A stretch of 64,000 bases of DNA from Oscillospiraceae bacterium (lineage in GTDB: Bacteria; Bacillota; Clostridia; UMGS1810). The DNA is taken from contig JAJXRJ010000009.1 of NCBI GenBank assembly GCA_021629085.1, forward strand, positions 1 through 64,000, in the 5' to 3' direction. Within the stretch, counting starts at the first letter, position 1. Each line of letters starts with the position of its first letter. The translations under genes were made by a program, and so were the position numbers. The notes beneath the pieces are model-generated. The model saw nothing but the letters and a program-made list of their open reading frames with translations. It searched no databases and had not been told where the DNA came from. Positions 53,101 through 59,651 of this stretch are shown here, piece after piece.

Positions 53101-53978
53101 TCCATCCAGGAAAGGCTCACCGGTGCACCATCCAGTTGTTCGCACAACGGATACTCCCTGCCATCAACGGTGACGGTTTCTCCCGTAGCTATGTAATCCA
53201 TATGATACCAGCCGCCTGTGCCATCTCCCCAGTCTTTATGCTCGCCAGTCACGAAATACAAATTGCCCTGACTGTCTTTAAACCGATAAGGAGTAGTATA
53301 CCTCGTTTCACCAACATAGAAAGGGAATTCCGTATATTTGTTAAAAAGCGGATCGAAATTCCCACGCACATAGGGCTCGACCGTCTTTCCACCGGAGGAC
53401 ACACTGCCGTAAACCAGTGCATTTTCCTTTGCCGCAGTACCATGAATGATCAATGCGGCACCATTCTTACTGATAGCATTCACCGTTGCATTTTCCGTGA
53501 CGATAAATCTTGCATCGGCATATTCGCCTCTGATATAAATGGCTTCTTCACGAATGGCATCTGTGCCATTATTGTTCACATTCATTACGCCATTGCCTGA
53601 AACGATTGCGCCGCAGCCGGTGAAGTTCAGTTGGCCGAAGGTGACATTGCCCGTCAGCTTGATTGTGAAATCACTTCCCATGCAGTTGGCTCCCAGGCTC
53701 ACGAACTCGCCGTCTTTCAGGGTCAGGGTATTGGTATTCTCATCATAAGCGATACCCAAACCGGACAAGGTCTGCGGATCGCTTGCCTCCCAGCCGGAGG
53801 CCTCTCCGGCATAAGCATAAATCCAGCCATCTTGTGTTTCAACCCCAACATAGGCCGCTGGAATTACGGGTTTTGCCGCAAACGCCGCCACCGGCAGCAG
53901 CCCAAGCAGCAGGCACAAGGCAAGCAACGCGCTTCCCACGCGCCGCCACAAACCTTTTGCTATCTGTTGTTTGCTCAT
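47169..53978 (-). CDS. Giant multidomain SLH surface protein (2269 residues)
   Basis: A 2269-residue exported protein, the largest gene in the window. Parts in order: signal peptide (about 1-35); an N-terminal beta-rich region with repetitive VTENATV and LKDGEF blocks; many Ig/CNA-like beta domains; a carboxypeptidase-regulatory-like domain near 617-705 (VSGTVHVGGKAQANALVSI); a chitobiase-type C-terminal domain near 1909-1990 (ATIYYTTDGTEPTRTSKLY); a poly-Gly linker; an InlB-type B repeat near 2009-2075 (YTVTFDTQGGSG); and three SLH domains (2088-2269). The function is probably adhesion or scaffolding. It is the fourth gene of the operon. No sortase motif is present. The start has AAGGAGTCTG upstream. 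Confidence 0.9.
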   Translation of the reverse strand: MSKQQIAKGLWRRVGSALLALCLLLGLLPVAAFAAKPVIPAAYVGVETQDGWIYAYAGEASGWEASDPQTLSGLGIAYDENTNTLTLKDGEFVSLGANCMGSDFTIKLTGNVTFGQLNFTGCGAIVSGNGVMNVNNNGTDAIREEAIYIRGEYADARFIVTENATVNAISKNGAALIIHGTAAKENALVYGSVSSGGKTVEPYVRGNFDPLFNKYTEFPFYVGETRYTTPYRFKDSQGNLYFVTGEHKDWGDGTGGWYHMDYIATGETVTVDGREYPLCEQLDGAPVSLSWMEFFGPYSYDQKYTPYNGGTKELYDWTLYHSLEAGESFYQTRAAQNLVLKGDGGGTTPSVDPDDPDDSPVINLQTVYVDEAPNGVLAEGRITAYLFVSNAAETPTATLAYSDGTAEKTMNLTTEGAASAGIYIYSGTVPTDAVTLGSVKYAVGNITAESTIDKNVVAHLEVAVTGAVPEGAVLTLRDSESGMISSRIISAPGTFSMGSPEPGTYKADVTLTKEGRIATCGSTEPITVTDGQKTTANLTVSGVTVAGEAKATVSPDVSHRVDWYDESGKLVAVGENCVYFSGETLYAEAVPTNGAALDYQASGRVQVTGESVTLEMTDMPVRDVSGTVHVGGKAQANALVSITAHVNGIAKTYTDYTDKDGIYTIQGVPSGGTANISASYIMAETKTEPLNTADTSKDFTLTARTGVVFLPQNSGSLVSASAKQGETNIPAAVEDSDLITLTGAAPNTNITLTVRSKIGRAAIENLELDENSSAVYTDSITWEYYSYPQFTLTNVLDRNFYVLVYGHGQNDKKLIYTDLYQGDSYYQGIPLPEGTYTYLFLLDDAYRVIDHDELDTLDKAENSINALKTNGKVSAEATVELKDSQSPQQTVGQELTLPTGNINEQMLILNAEASGLTLDATATTVSARVTVAPNKPNTVGNTLTVYLDTNQTSESDGISPNILDGSVYINGKRAQEDVKLSPNHDMNDSGFGGRYSVEIPDIRVYGGYPAVIQWQSGRTNLSNVTAQAAVSFDGGTKQYIGESKIASPSISLYAPSATGSDVFSVYGQAPKNADVTIMLDGETAAVMTANKDGFYTARLRLNNPIGTEEHSVIAKYKSGDREVVSATQTVTYSSTAPYLKTIEITDYVGRNEVLWDNGEAMTGFYWYMPDTPVVYTMTFGNADKLNSESVIVHLPRANGVELLKAKKTRDNTWQTEPKLCGNNPPTGAWVSYEKIIDPNDGDLATMTATDFARLREKEADYAIPEDLDLAGISQHGVTFTKAEGDKGLTMEVGGFTLTDTAETEADISGLLTELKTCEAEQSAAGNGHVGNQVYVAVEKVNDVWQYRVIQKATDGGSNALWLDTVITPNSYTERVINEQTGYLEQTICTSNTPVTITAEDKEDIEIELLEGWYNNFEEFGEKYEQAVLEYPQAKGENPSLFRLSAAPANEGGAPDPQAPVIDYVTMCGNDPTLLSLVLLVQCLEQNDLTFHPRIKTGGKDVYGEPGSLYKQLKKDILWTLGGTELNVEIGKVLENAAIMDVESKQELIANMSDWAREAMKNQSGDIGDMIRLGPTKEEYIYELKQLCYEALMDIDKDSVVDWGWFPFDDRFPDPRNAQKYKEDYLFEPEDYKDYVFENGKKWADMTEAEQRELIEKAKGDLSLKPKTTNTTTKGEAVPDTRKPIIDPSGYVYAGVESNRIEGVSATIYTVDDAGNRTMWNAGEFDQVNPYLTNENGQYEWMVPEGYWSVDFVANGYEPYTTGENDGSGAEKKGDIYAMPVPPVQLDVNINLYASANPTVDEANTVATSEGVYVVFDQYMDVSTLTADKFNLSVNGKKMDLNTAGMISYPDKEANGDKNFARTVVLNTAIEEDSVVLLEVKSDVTSYTGKQMLQNHFKEQLDFKALEQAAAPTANPDSGSKLDVNTPIVLTAEDGATIYYTTDGTEPTRTSKLYTKSILITSDMTIKAIAVAAGKKDSKVATFTYTLKKAETPDTPDTRPGGGGGGGTTRYTVTFDTQGGSGIDSIRVNRNGTVTKPADPTREGYTFGGWFTDKECTEAFDFDTKVTKNLTLYAKWTEDGAQPTPPPSEWKNPFADVAESDWFYDAVRYANENGLFAGVSDTEFAPDTAMTRGMLVTVLWRAEGEPSAGASAFADVPADAYYAKAVAWANANGIVQGYDASAFGPDDFITREQIAAIFQRYAGFKGMETSESGDLSQFGDAGKVSAWAQGNVSWAVGVGLISGKGDGVLDPLGSATRAEVAAILQRFLEK

Positions 53979-54042
53979 TTTTTCAGACTCCTTTATTTAT
54001 TAAGATATATTTTTCATACTTTCTTTTTCGTATGTTCTATAA

Positions 54043-55137
54043 TTACCCGGCAAAGCACTGCGTCCAGTAAACACCCAGCTCGCCGCCCAACACGACACCT
54101 ACGCCCAGGCGCGTCGCCTCCGGATCCAGGATATTGCCCCGGTGCCCCGGCGAGTTCATCCAGCCGTCCATAATCACCTCCGGCGCCGCGTCCCCGGCCG
54201 AGATATTCTCACTAATCATATAATAGGAAATGCCCGCCGCGTCCGCGCGCCCGTCCGGGCCGAGGCCGTCCGGGTTCACATGGTCAAAAAAGCCGCGCTT
54301 TATCATGTCCTCGCTGTGGGCGCGGGCCAGCGCCGCAAGGCCGTCGTCCCATGTAACGGCGGCAAGGCCGTTCTCGGCGCGCACCTGGTTTACCATGTCA
54401 AAAATGGCTTTTTCGTATTCCCCGCTGTATCCGGTTACTTCCCCCGGTACTCCGGCAGGGGGCGCGCTGCCCGCCTGCGCAAGCACATCGGTTAAAATCC
54501 CGTTTATGATGCCGTTCAAATTCTCCGTGTCAGTCGCCCGGCCGTCAAGGCGGCGCAAAAGCGTACAAAGCTCTGCCCGCGTCAGATAATCAAAGGGCGC
54601 AAAGCCCGTGTCCTTGCCCAGCATAATGTTGTTGTCTATCGCGGCGGAAATCATGCTGCACATCGCCGGGTCGTCTTGATATTCTGCATAGTCCGCCATG
54701 CCCTGCGCCGAAGCGCCGGAATACCCATCCCACACAATGCCGTGTATCGGCAGGATGGCATGCGCCGCGTCCCGTCTGGTCAAAGGCTCCTCCGGGTACA
54801 GGTAGAGCCCCTGGTACAGCGGCATCAAAAGCCCGGAGCCGGTGTAGGGCGCATACCACGCCGACGGGGCAACGTCCGCCCATAAAAGGTACGAATCGCC
54901 GCTTTCCACCAGCCCGTATACGGCGGTAATGATTTTCATAAATTCCGCGCGGCTGATGGTTTTATCCGGCTGGAACGTCCCATCTGGGTAGCCGCTTAGG
55001 TATCCTTTCTCTGTCATGGTGCTGATATCCGCCTCCGCCCAATGCCCGGCAGTATCGCTGAATGCGAATACCTGCAGGGGCAGCGCGGCCAGGAGCAGCG
55101 CAAGGAAAGCAGCAAGCAATTTGCTATGTATCTTCAT
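54043..55137 (-). CDS. SLH-anchored CAP (SCP/PR1) domain protein
   Basis: A 364-residue exported protein: signal peptide (about 1-25), three SLH domains (about 27-205, with FSDTAGHWAEADISTM and SRAEF in the first), a short Gly/Pro-rich linker, then a CAP domain of the YkwD/SCP type (about 235-364). The CAP signature residues are present: His in ARAHSEDM, Glu in SENISAG and His in NSPGHRGNIL. CAP proteins of bacteria have been linked to lipid or matrix binding and virulence. Twenty-nine bases from the lipoprotein gene, 64 bases before the giant gene; same operon. The order SLH then CAP is the reverse of the other members, which carry SLH at the C terminus. Confidence 0.9.
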   Translation of the reverse strand: MKIHSKLLAAFLALLLAALPLQVFAFSDTAGHWAEADISTMTEKGYLSGYPDGTFQPDKTISRAEFMKIITAVYGLVESGDSYLLWADVAPSAWYAPYTGSGLLMPLYQGLYLYPEEPLTRRDAAHAILPIHGIVWDGYSGASAQGMADYAEYQDDPAMCSMISAAIDNNIMLGKDTGFAPFDYLTRAELCTLLRRLDGRATDTENLNGIINGILTDVLAQAGSAPPAGVPGEVTGYSGEYEKAIFDMVNQVRAENGLAAVTWDDGLAALARAHSEDMIKRGFFDHVNPDGLGPDGRADAAGISYYMISENISAGDAAPEVIMDGWMNSPGHRGNILDPEATRLGVGVVLGGELGVYWTQCFAG

Positions 55138-55166
55138 ATGGAATCCCTCCTGTCCAGGATTTTATC

Positions 55167-56303
55167 CTATTCAATATAGCCGGAAATTGGCTCTGTATAC
55201 ATACTGTCGTCGGTTACAGGCTCGTAGCGCCCGCCCTGGTAGGTATCGCTCCAGCCGTTTTCCGCCCGGTAGATTTCGCCGGTTTGAGTATCGTAAACCC
55301 GTTCATATCCCAACGTGGCGTCACTCTGCTTCTGGCTGATAATATCCTGGCTGGTGCTGCGCGCTTCCCAGGAGGACATGATGCCGTCCAAAACAGCATT
55401 GCCGTTGGCGCTGAACTGCATCGCCTGCGCCACCTGCTCCTGCCCCGCCTGCTGCACGCTTTGCACATAAGCCTGGGAGTATTCCAGCGTCCCCATGCAT
55501 TGGGTCAGCACGTCTTCCCACTCAATCAGCGTATCCTTTGCAGCGGTGACCGCCATGATATTGTACGCCATATAATAGCCGCCGTCCGCGCTGGGGATCT
55601 GATAGCCCGACGGAGCGCCCGCGGCAATCTGAACCGGTCCGAAATCTACCACCGTGGCGGCGAACATCCCTTCGCCTTCCCTGCCATCCTCTGTGAAGGT
55701 GGCGCGGAGCAGCTCGTCGCCCAGCGCCGCCTGCCCGAAATTGCCCGCAGACGGGAAACGCTCGGTAACAGTGAAATCCTCAAACCGTGGGAAGGTGTAG
55801 CCCGCGTAGCCTGGTTCTGCCTGCACGGCAAAGTCCGCATACTGGGGGAACAGCTTATAGAAATTTTCAGTGGACGGCTGCGCCAATACCGGCGCAAGGG
55901 TAAATAGGTACGCCTGGCTGTTGCCCGCTGCATAAGTGTACTGCCACGCCTCCTTCCCCGCCTGGCTGTGCAGCAGGGCGTCCGCTTTCAGCAAAACGAA
56001 CATCTGGTTCAGCGGCTCCTCCGGGTCGGTTACGCGGATACTGTGATACATCCCGGTGCCTCCGCTGGATACCGACCAGCCGGCCGGGATTTGCATGCTG
56101 AACGAACCGTCCGGCGCGCTGTACAACTCTGTCTCGGTTGCTTTTGCTTTGGTTTTGGTAATGGTAACGTTTCCGCTGTCCGGCGTCTGAACCGGCATCC
56201 CGGTTTGCACGGGCGGCGCTTTAACGCCGCAGGCGGAAAGGACTGCTGCCAGCAGGGTAACGGATAACACCACTGGCAAGCGCCGCTTGCATTTGATTTG
56301 CAT
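55167..56303 (-). CDS. Lipoprotein of unknown function
   Basis: A 378-residue lipoprotein: signal peptide with lipobox LSAC (Cys near residue 25), then a Thr/Pro/Gln-rich linker to about residue 60 and a globular part. The sequence PDGSFSMQIPAGWSV near residue 65 resembles the PsbP/DUF1795-like fold start seen in several lipoproteins (a domain beginning with a PAGW motif). No catalytic motif is recognised. It would be modified by Lgt (2956-3921). The ATG at 56303 has GGAAGGAGG nine bases before it. It follows the 117-residue gene by 44 bases and precedes the CAP gene by 29. Confidence 0.78.
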   Translation of the reverse strand: MQIKCKRRLPVVLSVTLLAAVLSACGVKAPPVQTGMPVQTPDSGNVTITKTKAKATETELYSAPDGSFSMQIPAGWSVSSGGTGMYHSIRVTDPEEPLNQMFVLLKADALLHSQAGKEAWQYTYAAGNSQAYLFTLAPVLAQPSTENFYKLFPQYADFAVQAEPGYAGYTFPRFEDFTVTERFPSAGNFGQAALGDELLRATFTEDGREGEGMFAATVVDFGPVQIAAGAPSGYQIPSADGGYYMAYNIMAVTAAKDTLIEWEDVLTQCMGTLEYSQAYVQSVQQAGQEQVAQAMQFSANGNAVLDGIMSSWEARSTSQDIISQKQSDATLGYERVYDTQTGEIYRAENGWSDTYQGGRYEPVTDDSMYTEPISGYIE

Positions 56304-56347
56304 AGGCCGTCGGCCTCCTTCCGTATGGCAAGTATATTCGGCACAGC

Positions 56348-56701
56348 TTACTGTGCCGCCGCGCCTGTATCTTCCGGCGGCTGGAACCGGACGCCCTTCA
56401 TCACCAACACGTTTTCTAGATGCTGGGTGATCCGGTCAGCCACGGCGGTCAAAGCACGCTGCTGTCCGGGAATGGACAGTCCGCAGCATGGCGCAAGCAT
56501 AGCGAGCGTCATAATGGTTCCGCAACCGCCCTCTTTCACTGTGATAGAAAACTTGCTTACATTGCCGTAAATGTTTGCCTCCGCAATCACGTCCTTCGCC
56601 TCGCCATCGCCGTATTCTGCCTCCATCTGATCCAGCATGTCATATACGGCAAGCTGGACATTTTTTTTTGCATACGGGAGCATCCTTTCCATTACTTCCA
56701 T
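56348..56701 (-). CDS. Conserved-looking small protein, first gene of the surface operon
   Basis: A 117-residue protein not recognised. It is probably cytoplasmic (no signal peptide), largely helical in the first 40 residues (KNVQLAVYDMLDQMEAEYG), with a central Cys-containing segment (KEGGCGTIMTLAMLAPCCGL) that could be a metal or Fe-S site (Cys-Gly and Cys-Cys). The start at 56701 has AAGGAGGCAG upstream. It is the first of seven co-oriented genes: small protein, lipoprotein, CAP protein, giant protein, three BspA proteins. A role as regulator, chaperone or switch for the operon is possible but unsupported. Confidence 0.6.
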   Translation of the reverse strand: MEVMERMLPYAKKNVQLAVYDMLDQMEAEYGDGEAKDVIAEANIYGNVSKFSITVKEGGCGTIMTLAMLAPCCGLSIPGQQRALTAVADRITQHLENVLVMKGVRFQPPEDTGAAAQ

Positions 56702-56823
56702 TTTTCTGCCTCCTTCTTACAATTATTTTTTGAATGCCCGGCAGAGCATCCCCATTTGAGTCCATCCTGTTAATGTTGCAGATTTTTTTATTTCCCTCCA
56801 AACAACTGTCGGTCTCTGAAAAA

Positions 56824-56858
56824 AATATAGCATAGTCCTGAAAAAAATATAAGTTTAC
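56824..56858 (-). promoter_or_regulatory. Possible promoter of the surface-protein operon
   Basis: Minus strand: an extended -10 TGCTATATT (56832-56824) with a weak -35 at about 17 bases. The start codon is about 120 bases away. An inverted repeat GTTTACAAA (56853-56861) and TTTGTAAAC (56893-56901), centres 40 bases apart, flanks the -35 side and could bind the LuxR-type regulator next door. Confidence 0.4.
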
Positions 56859-56984
56859 AAACGTACATTTTTTTTGTTTTTCAGGGTTGAATTTTGTAAA
56901 CCCCCTATTTTTCATGTATTTTTTTCTATTATTTGATATTTTGAGGCTGTTTTTACGAACATATATTTGCATATGAAAAAAGCA

Positions 56985-57014
56985 ATAAAAAAAGCGGGGC
57001 AAACGCCTCGCTTT
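56985..57014 (-). terminator. Terminator of the LuxR-type regulator gene
   Basis: On the minus strand AAAGCGAGGC (57014-57005) pairs with GCCCCGCTTT (57000-56991) and a T run follows (T complement of 56987-56993). So the regulator and the surface operon are separate transcripts. Confidence 0.85.
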
Positions 57015-57130
57015 CCATTTCAAAGAATCAATGGATTATGTTTTTGTTTTTAAGATGTAAAATCCGCACGATATTTTTAAAATAGCACAGAAAAAGACAA
57101 ACGCCATTTAAGAAGGGAGGAGAAATATAC

Positions 57131-58600
57131 TTACAAATTTTCCGTTTCCGTTTTAAAGGGCTGGCCAATAGGTCCTTTGATTGTATTTCGTTCGCCCCAT
57201 TGATAATAAAATTGCGTTAAATCCAGCCGGGTTCCTGTCTGCGTCTTGTCGTTCAGGCTGCGGATATGTTTATATAAAGCCGTCCTGGAAATCGCCAATT
57301 GTTCCGAGATTACCTGGAGGTTTTCGTTTGGCTCGGCAAGCAGCTGCTGAAAAACCTCCTTCTCACGCGGCGTCAGGGAGAAAACCTGTGTAAATTTTGA
57401 AAACTTGTCTGCCTCTCTGCGCTGCGCATCGTTCATCCTGGTAATCTCCCGCATTTGCGCGGCATACGCGGCCATTACAACCATAACCGCCGCGAACAAG
57501 AGCAGCACAAGCAGGATTGTGATAATACCGCCGCCTGCAAACAGCAGCGTAACCGAACCGTTTGTAACCAGGACGGCGCTGAGATTGTTAACCGCGCGGC
57601 CAAGACCTGCCCACAGCGCTGGAAACCGCATATGCAATGACAGCTCCATAAAGCTGGTGGTAAAGTATACCGCGAAAAAACCGGCAGTCAGGTAAAACAC
57701 CACAAGCCCGATCAGGAACGGGTCTCCCAGCCATATTACCGCAACACACAACGTGGACAGCATCATCACACAGTACATGATGAGGTTCATAAACTTTCTT
57801 TTCCGTATATCAAACAAAAACCCTGCCATAAGCCCGCTAACAGCCAGGAGGATCCTTGGCCATTGCCCGACGTCCGCGTGTCCCGACGCGTGAGGGAGTG
57901 TTACCGCGTTGTCCAATGTGCTGAATACGCAGGCCATCAGCGCGACAAGCAACGCCAGCAAAAGCCCTGCCGACAGCTTTTTCCGGGACATGGCCGCCTC
58001 CTCATTTTGCCCGCTGCTTTCCGGTTCCGTTTCTTTCACATGCTTTAAGTACCGCTGCTGTGTCCACAGCATTAAGACGCACAGCATGGCTAAAAAAGCG
58101 GATAGAAAACCCGCTTCTGCGGTTTCGACATTGACCAGGTTGTTGTTTAAAAATTGCAGCAAAATCCCCAGGGCATAGGCTATCCCGACAATCCGCGCCA
58201 GCGCCGCGCTTGCCCGAACAATGCGCGCCGCTATGCTGTGGACCGCGCTGCCAAAAAAGCCAAGGACAAAAAACAGCACCATGCCGGATATGAGAATTGC
58301 CGCATAGGATAAATGCTGCTGCATAACGAATATACACACAATCGCTGCCAGCGCTAATGCCAGGGTAATGATACCCTGATACTGTCTTTTTACAAGGCGG
58401 CTCAGCGCCGGATACAGTAAAAAACCGGCTACGCTTACGCCCAGCGCATAGTTTTGCGCGTTTACGGCCTTTCTCGCCTCCGCGGTCAGCGCAATCATAT
58501 TTACATACAAGTATTCCGCGCCTAAAAAGATAAAGGTAAACAGGCCAATTAAAAGGATGGCGCTTACCGTTGTCCGTTTCCTCAGTTCATCTATCATCAC
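57131..58600 (-). CDS. Membrane-bound LuxR-type transcriptional regulator
   Basis: A 489-residue protein: about 12 transmembrane helices in the first 390 residues, in a layout like an MFS transporter, and a C-terminal GerE/LuxR helix-turn-helix (about 405-470, LTPREKEVFQQLLAE and ISRTALYKHIRSLN). This architecture is common in some gut Actinobacteria and occurs in Clostridia; here the sensor is a membrane domain without an obvious ligand motif. It follows the RelB gene on the same strand. It lies directly upstream of the surface operon and is its likely regulator, binding near 56850-56900. ATG at 58600, AGAAAGG upstream. Confidence 0.88.
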   Translation of the reverse strand: MMIDELRKRTTVSAILLIGLFTFIFLGAEYLYVNMIALTAEARKAVNAQNYALGVSVAGFLLYPALSRLVKRQYQGIITLALALAAIVCIFVMQQHLSYAAILISGMVLFFVLGFFGSAVHSIAARIVRASAALARIVGIAYALGILLQFLNNNLVNVETAEAGFLSAFLAMLCVLMLWTQQRYLKHVKETEPESSGQNEEAAMSRKKLSAGLLLALLVALMACVFSTLDNAVTLPHASGHADVGQWPRILLAVSGLMAGFLFDIRKRKFMNLIMYCVMMLSTLCVAVIWLGDPFLIGLVVFYLTAGFFAVYFTTSFMELSLHMRFPALWAGLGRAVNNLSAVLVTNGSVTLLFAGGGIITILLVLLLFAAVMVVMAAYAAQMREITRMNDAQRREADKFSKFTQVFSLTPREKEVFQQLLAEPNENLQVISEQLAISRTALYKHIRSLNDKTQTGTRLDLTQFYYQWGERNTIKGPIGQPFKTETENL

Positions 58601-58641
58601 GTTTATGCCTTTCTATGTATTTTTCATTTTCATTATGTCTT

Positions 58642-58917
58642 TCATGAATCCAAACCCTCACGCAGTTCCTTTGTGTCTGTAAATTTTTCCGCAGGGATGC
58701 TATCATGTATGGTATCATTCATTTCTTTCATAGTTTCAAGCATTTCGGCATTGGGTATGTCGGTTGCGATTTCAAAAGGAATTTTACCCTGACGCACAAC
58801 CTGACGCAAAAATATATTCATTGCAGTGGTCATGTTCAGTCCCATCTCTGCAAACATGGATTCCGCCTGTTTCTTTAATTCCGTATCCATGCGGATACTT
58901 ATATTCGTTGTCGCCAC
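58642..58917 (-). CDS. relB: RelB/DinJ-type antitoxin without a partner toxin
   Basis: A ribbon-helix-helix antitoxin of 91 residues, NISIRMDTELKKQAESMFAE (region 1, DNA-binding) followed by a helical toxin-binding tail. GTG at 58917 is chosen because it lies ten bases after AAAGGA and family members begin MATTNIS; an in-frame ATG at 58926 is only one base after the ribosome site. In ordinary modules a RelE/YafQ toxin follows; here the LuxR gene comes after 41 bases, so the gene is an orphan. The promoter at 58951-58979 is near-consensus. Confidence 0.85.
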   Translation of the reverse strand: MATTNISIRMDTELKKQAESMFAEMGLNMTTAMNIFLRQVVRQGKIPFEIATDIPNAEMLETMKEMNDTIHDSIPAEKFTDTKELREGLDS

Positions 58918-58950
58918 TGTACCCATTTCCTTTCACTCTTAATATATTAT

Positions 58951-58979
58951 ATTGTAACACAAAATATGTACGTTGTCAA
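58951..58979 (-). promoter_or_regulatory. relB promoter
   Basis: Minus strand: TTGACA (58979-58974), a 17-base spacer, TACAAT (58956-58951). It may also drive the LuxR-type regulator. Confidence 0.85.
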
Positions 58980-59140
58980 TACAAAATCATTGTTTGCCAG
59001 GTATACCTGTGGCGGATTTTGGAGGTTTTCAGTACGACAGAATTTTCATATGCTTTTTTCAAAAACGGGTTGCTGAAAAGGCGTTTTCTGCACTCCTTAT
59101 ATATAGGGGAAAAACTAACTTTTACGGAATAGCAAGCAAA

Positions 59141-59291
59141 GCGAATGAGTACCCATTCGCGGTTTTTGCACTTTGTCGGCGGCCCCGAACTGTGCAAAAT
59201 ATTTTTGGGATAGTCCCAAACCCTTTAAGTGACGCCCGAAAACTTGTTTTCGCTGGCGGAACTTATGCAGACAATGGCTTGTCCATTGTCT
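59141..59291. other. Putative origin of transfer (oriT) with five inverted repeats
   Basis: A gene-free stretch upstream of mobC packs five inverted repeats into about 150 bases: GCGAATG/CATTCGC (59141-59160), TTTTGCAC/GTGCAAAA (59164-59199), TTTGGGA/TCCCAAA (59204-59220), CGCC-CGAAAA/TTTTCG-GGCG (59232-59257) and AGACAATGG/CCATTGTCT (59269-59291). This layout, directly before mobC and the relaxase, is typical of oriT. A nic site is not assigned. Confidence 0.55.
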
Positions 59292-59321
59292 GTAAACCCT
59301 AATTTATCGGAGGCTTACGCT

Positions 59322-59651
59322 ATGGTGAACAGGAAACGCAATATACAGCTTAAAATATGGCTGACAGAGGAAGAACGGCGGCTGATTGACGAGAAAATGA
59401 AGCTGCTGCCTACTTCCCAAATCGGCGCGTACATACGGAAAATGGCGATTGACGGGTATATTATTTATACCGACACCGCCAACATAAAAGAGATGAATAA
59501 GGAGCTCCGCGCAATCGGCCGCAACATAAACCAGATTGCAAAGCGCGTCAATTCCACCGGCGATATATACCGCGGGGATATTACGGAGCTTCGGGAAAGG
59601 CTCGGCGAGATATGGCAATTACAAAGAACCATCCTATCAACGCTACGCTGA
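59322..59651 (+). CDS. mobC: Relaxosome accessory protein MobC
   Basis: A 109-residue ribbon-helix-helix type mobilisation protein that helps the relaxase bind oriT. The N-terminal RNIQLKIWLTEEERRLIDEKM and LRAIGRNINQIAKRVNSTG are typical MobC blocks. The frame is open from 59229, but the ATG at 59322 follows CGGAGG. The 3' end overlaps the relaxase start by 40 bases, so both are coordinated. Confidence 0.9.
   Translation: MVNRKRNIQLKIWLTEEERRLIDEKMKLLPTSQIGAYIRKMAIDGYIIYTDTANIKEMNKELRAIGRNINQIAKRVNSTGDIYRGDITELRERLGEIWQLQRTILSTLR

Noticed and set aside
58600..58642. Hidden toxin gene after relB
   Set aside because: Only 41 bases between relB and the LuxR-type gene; no overlapping frame with RelE features.
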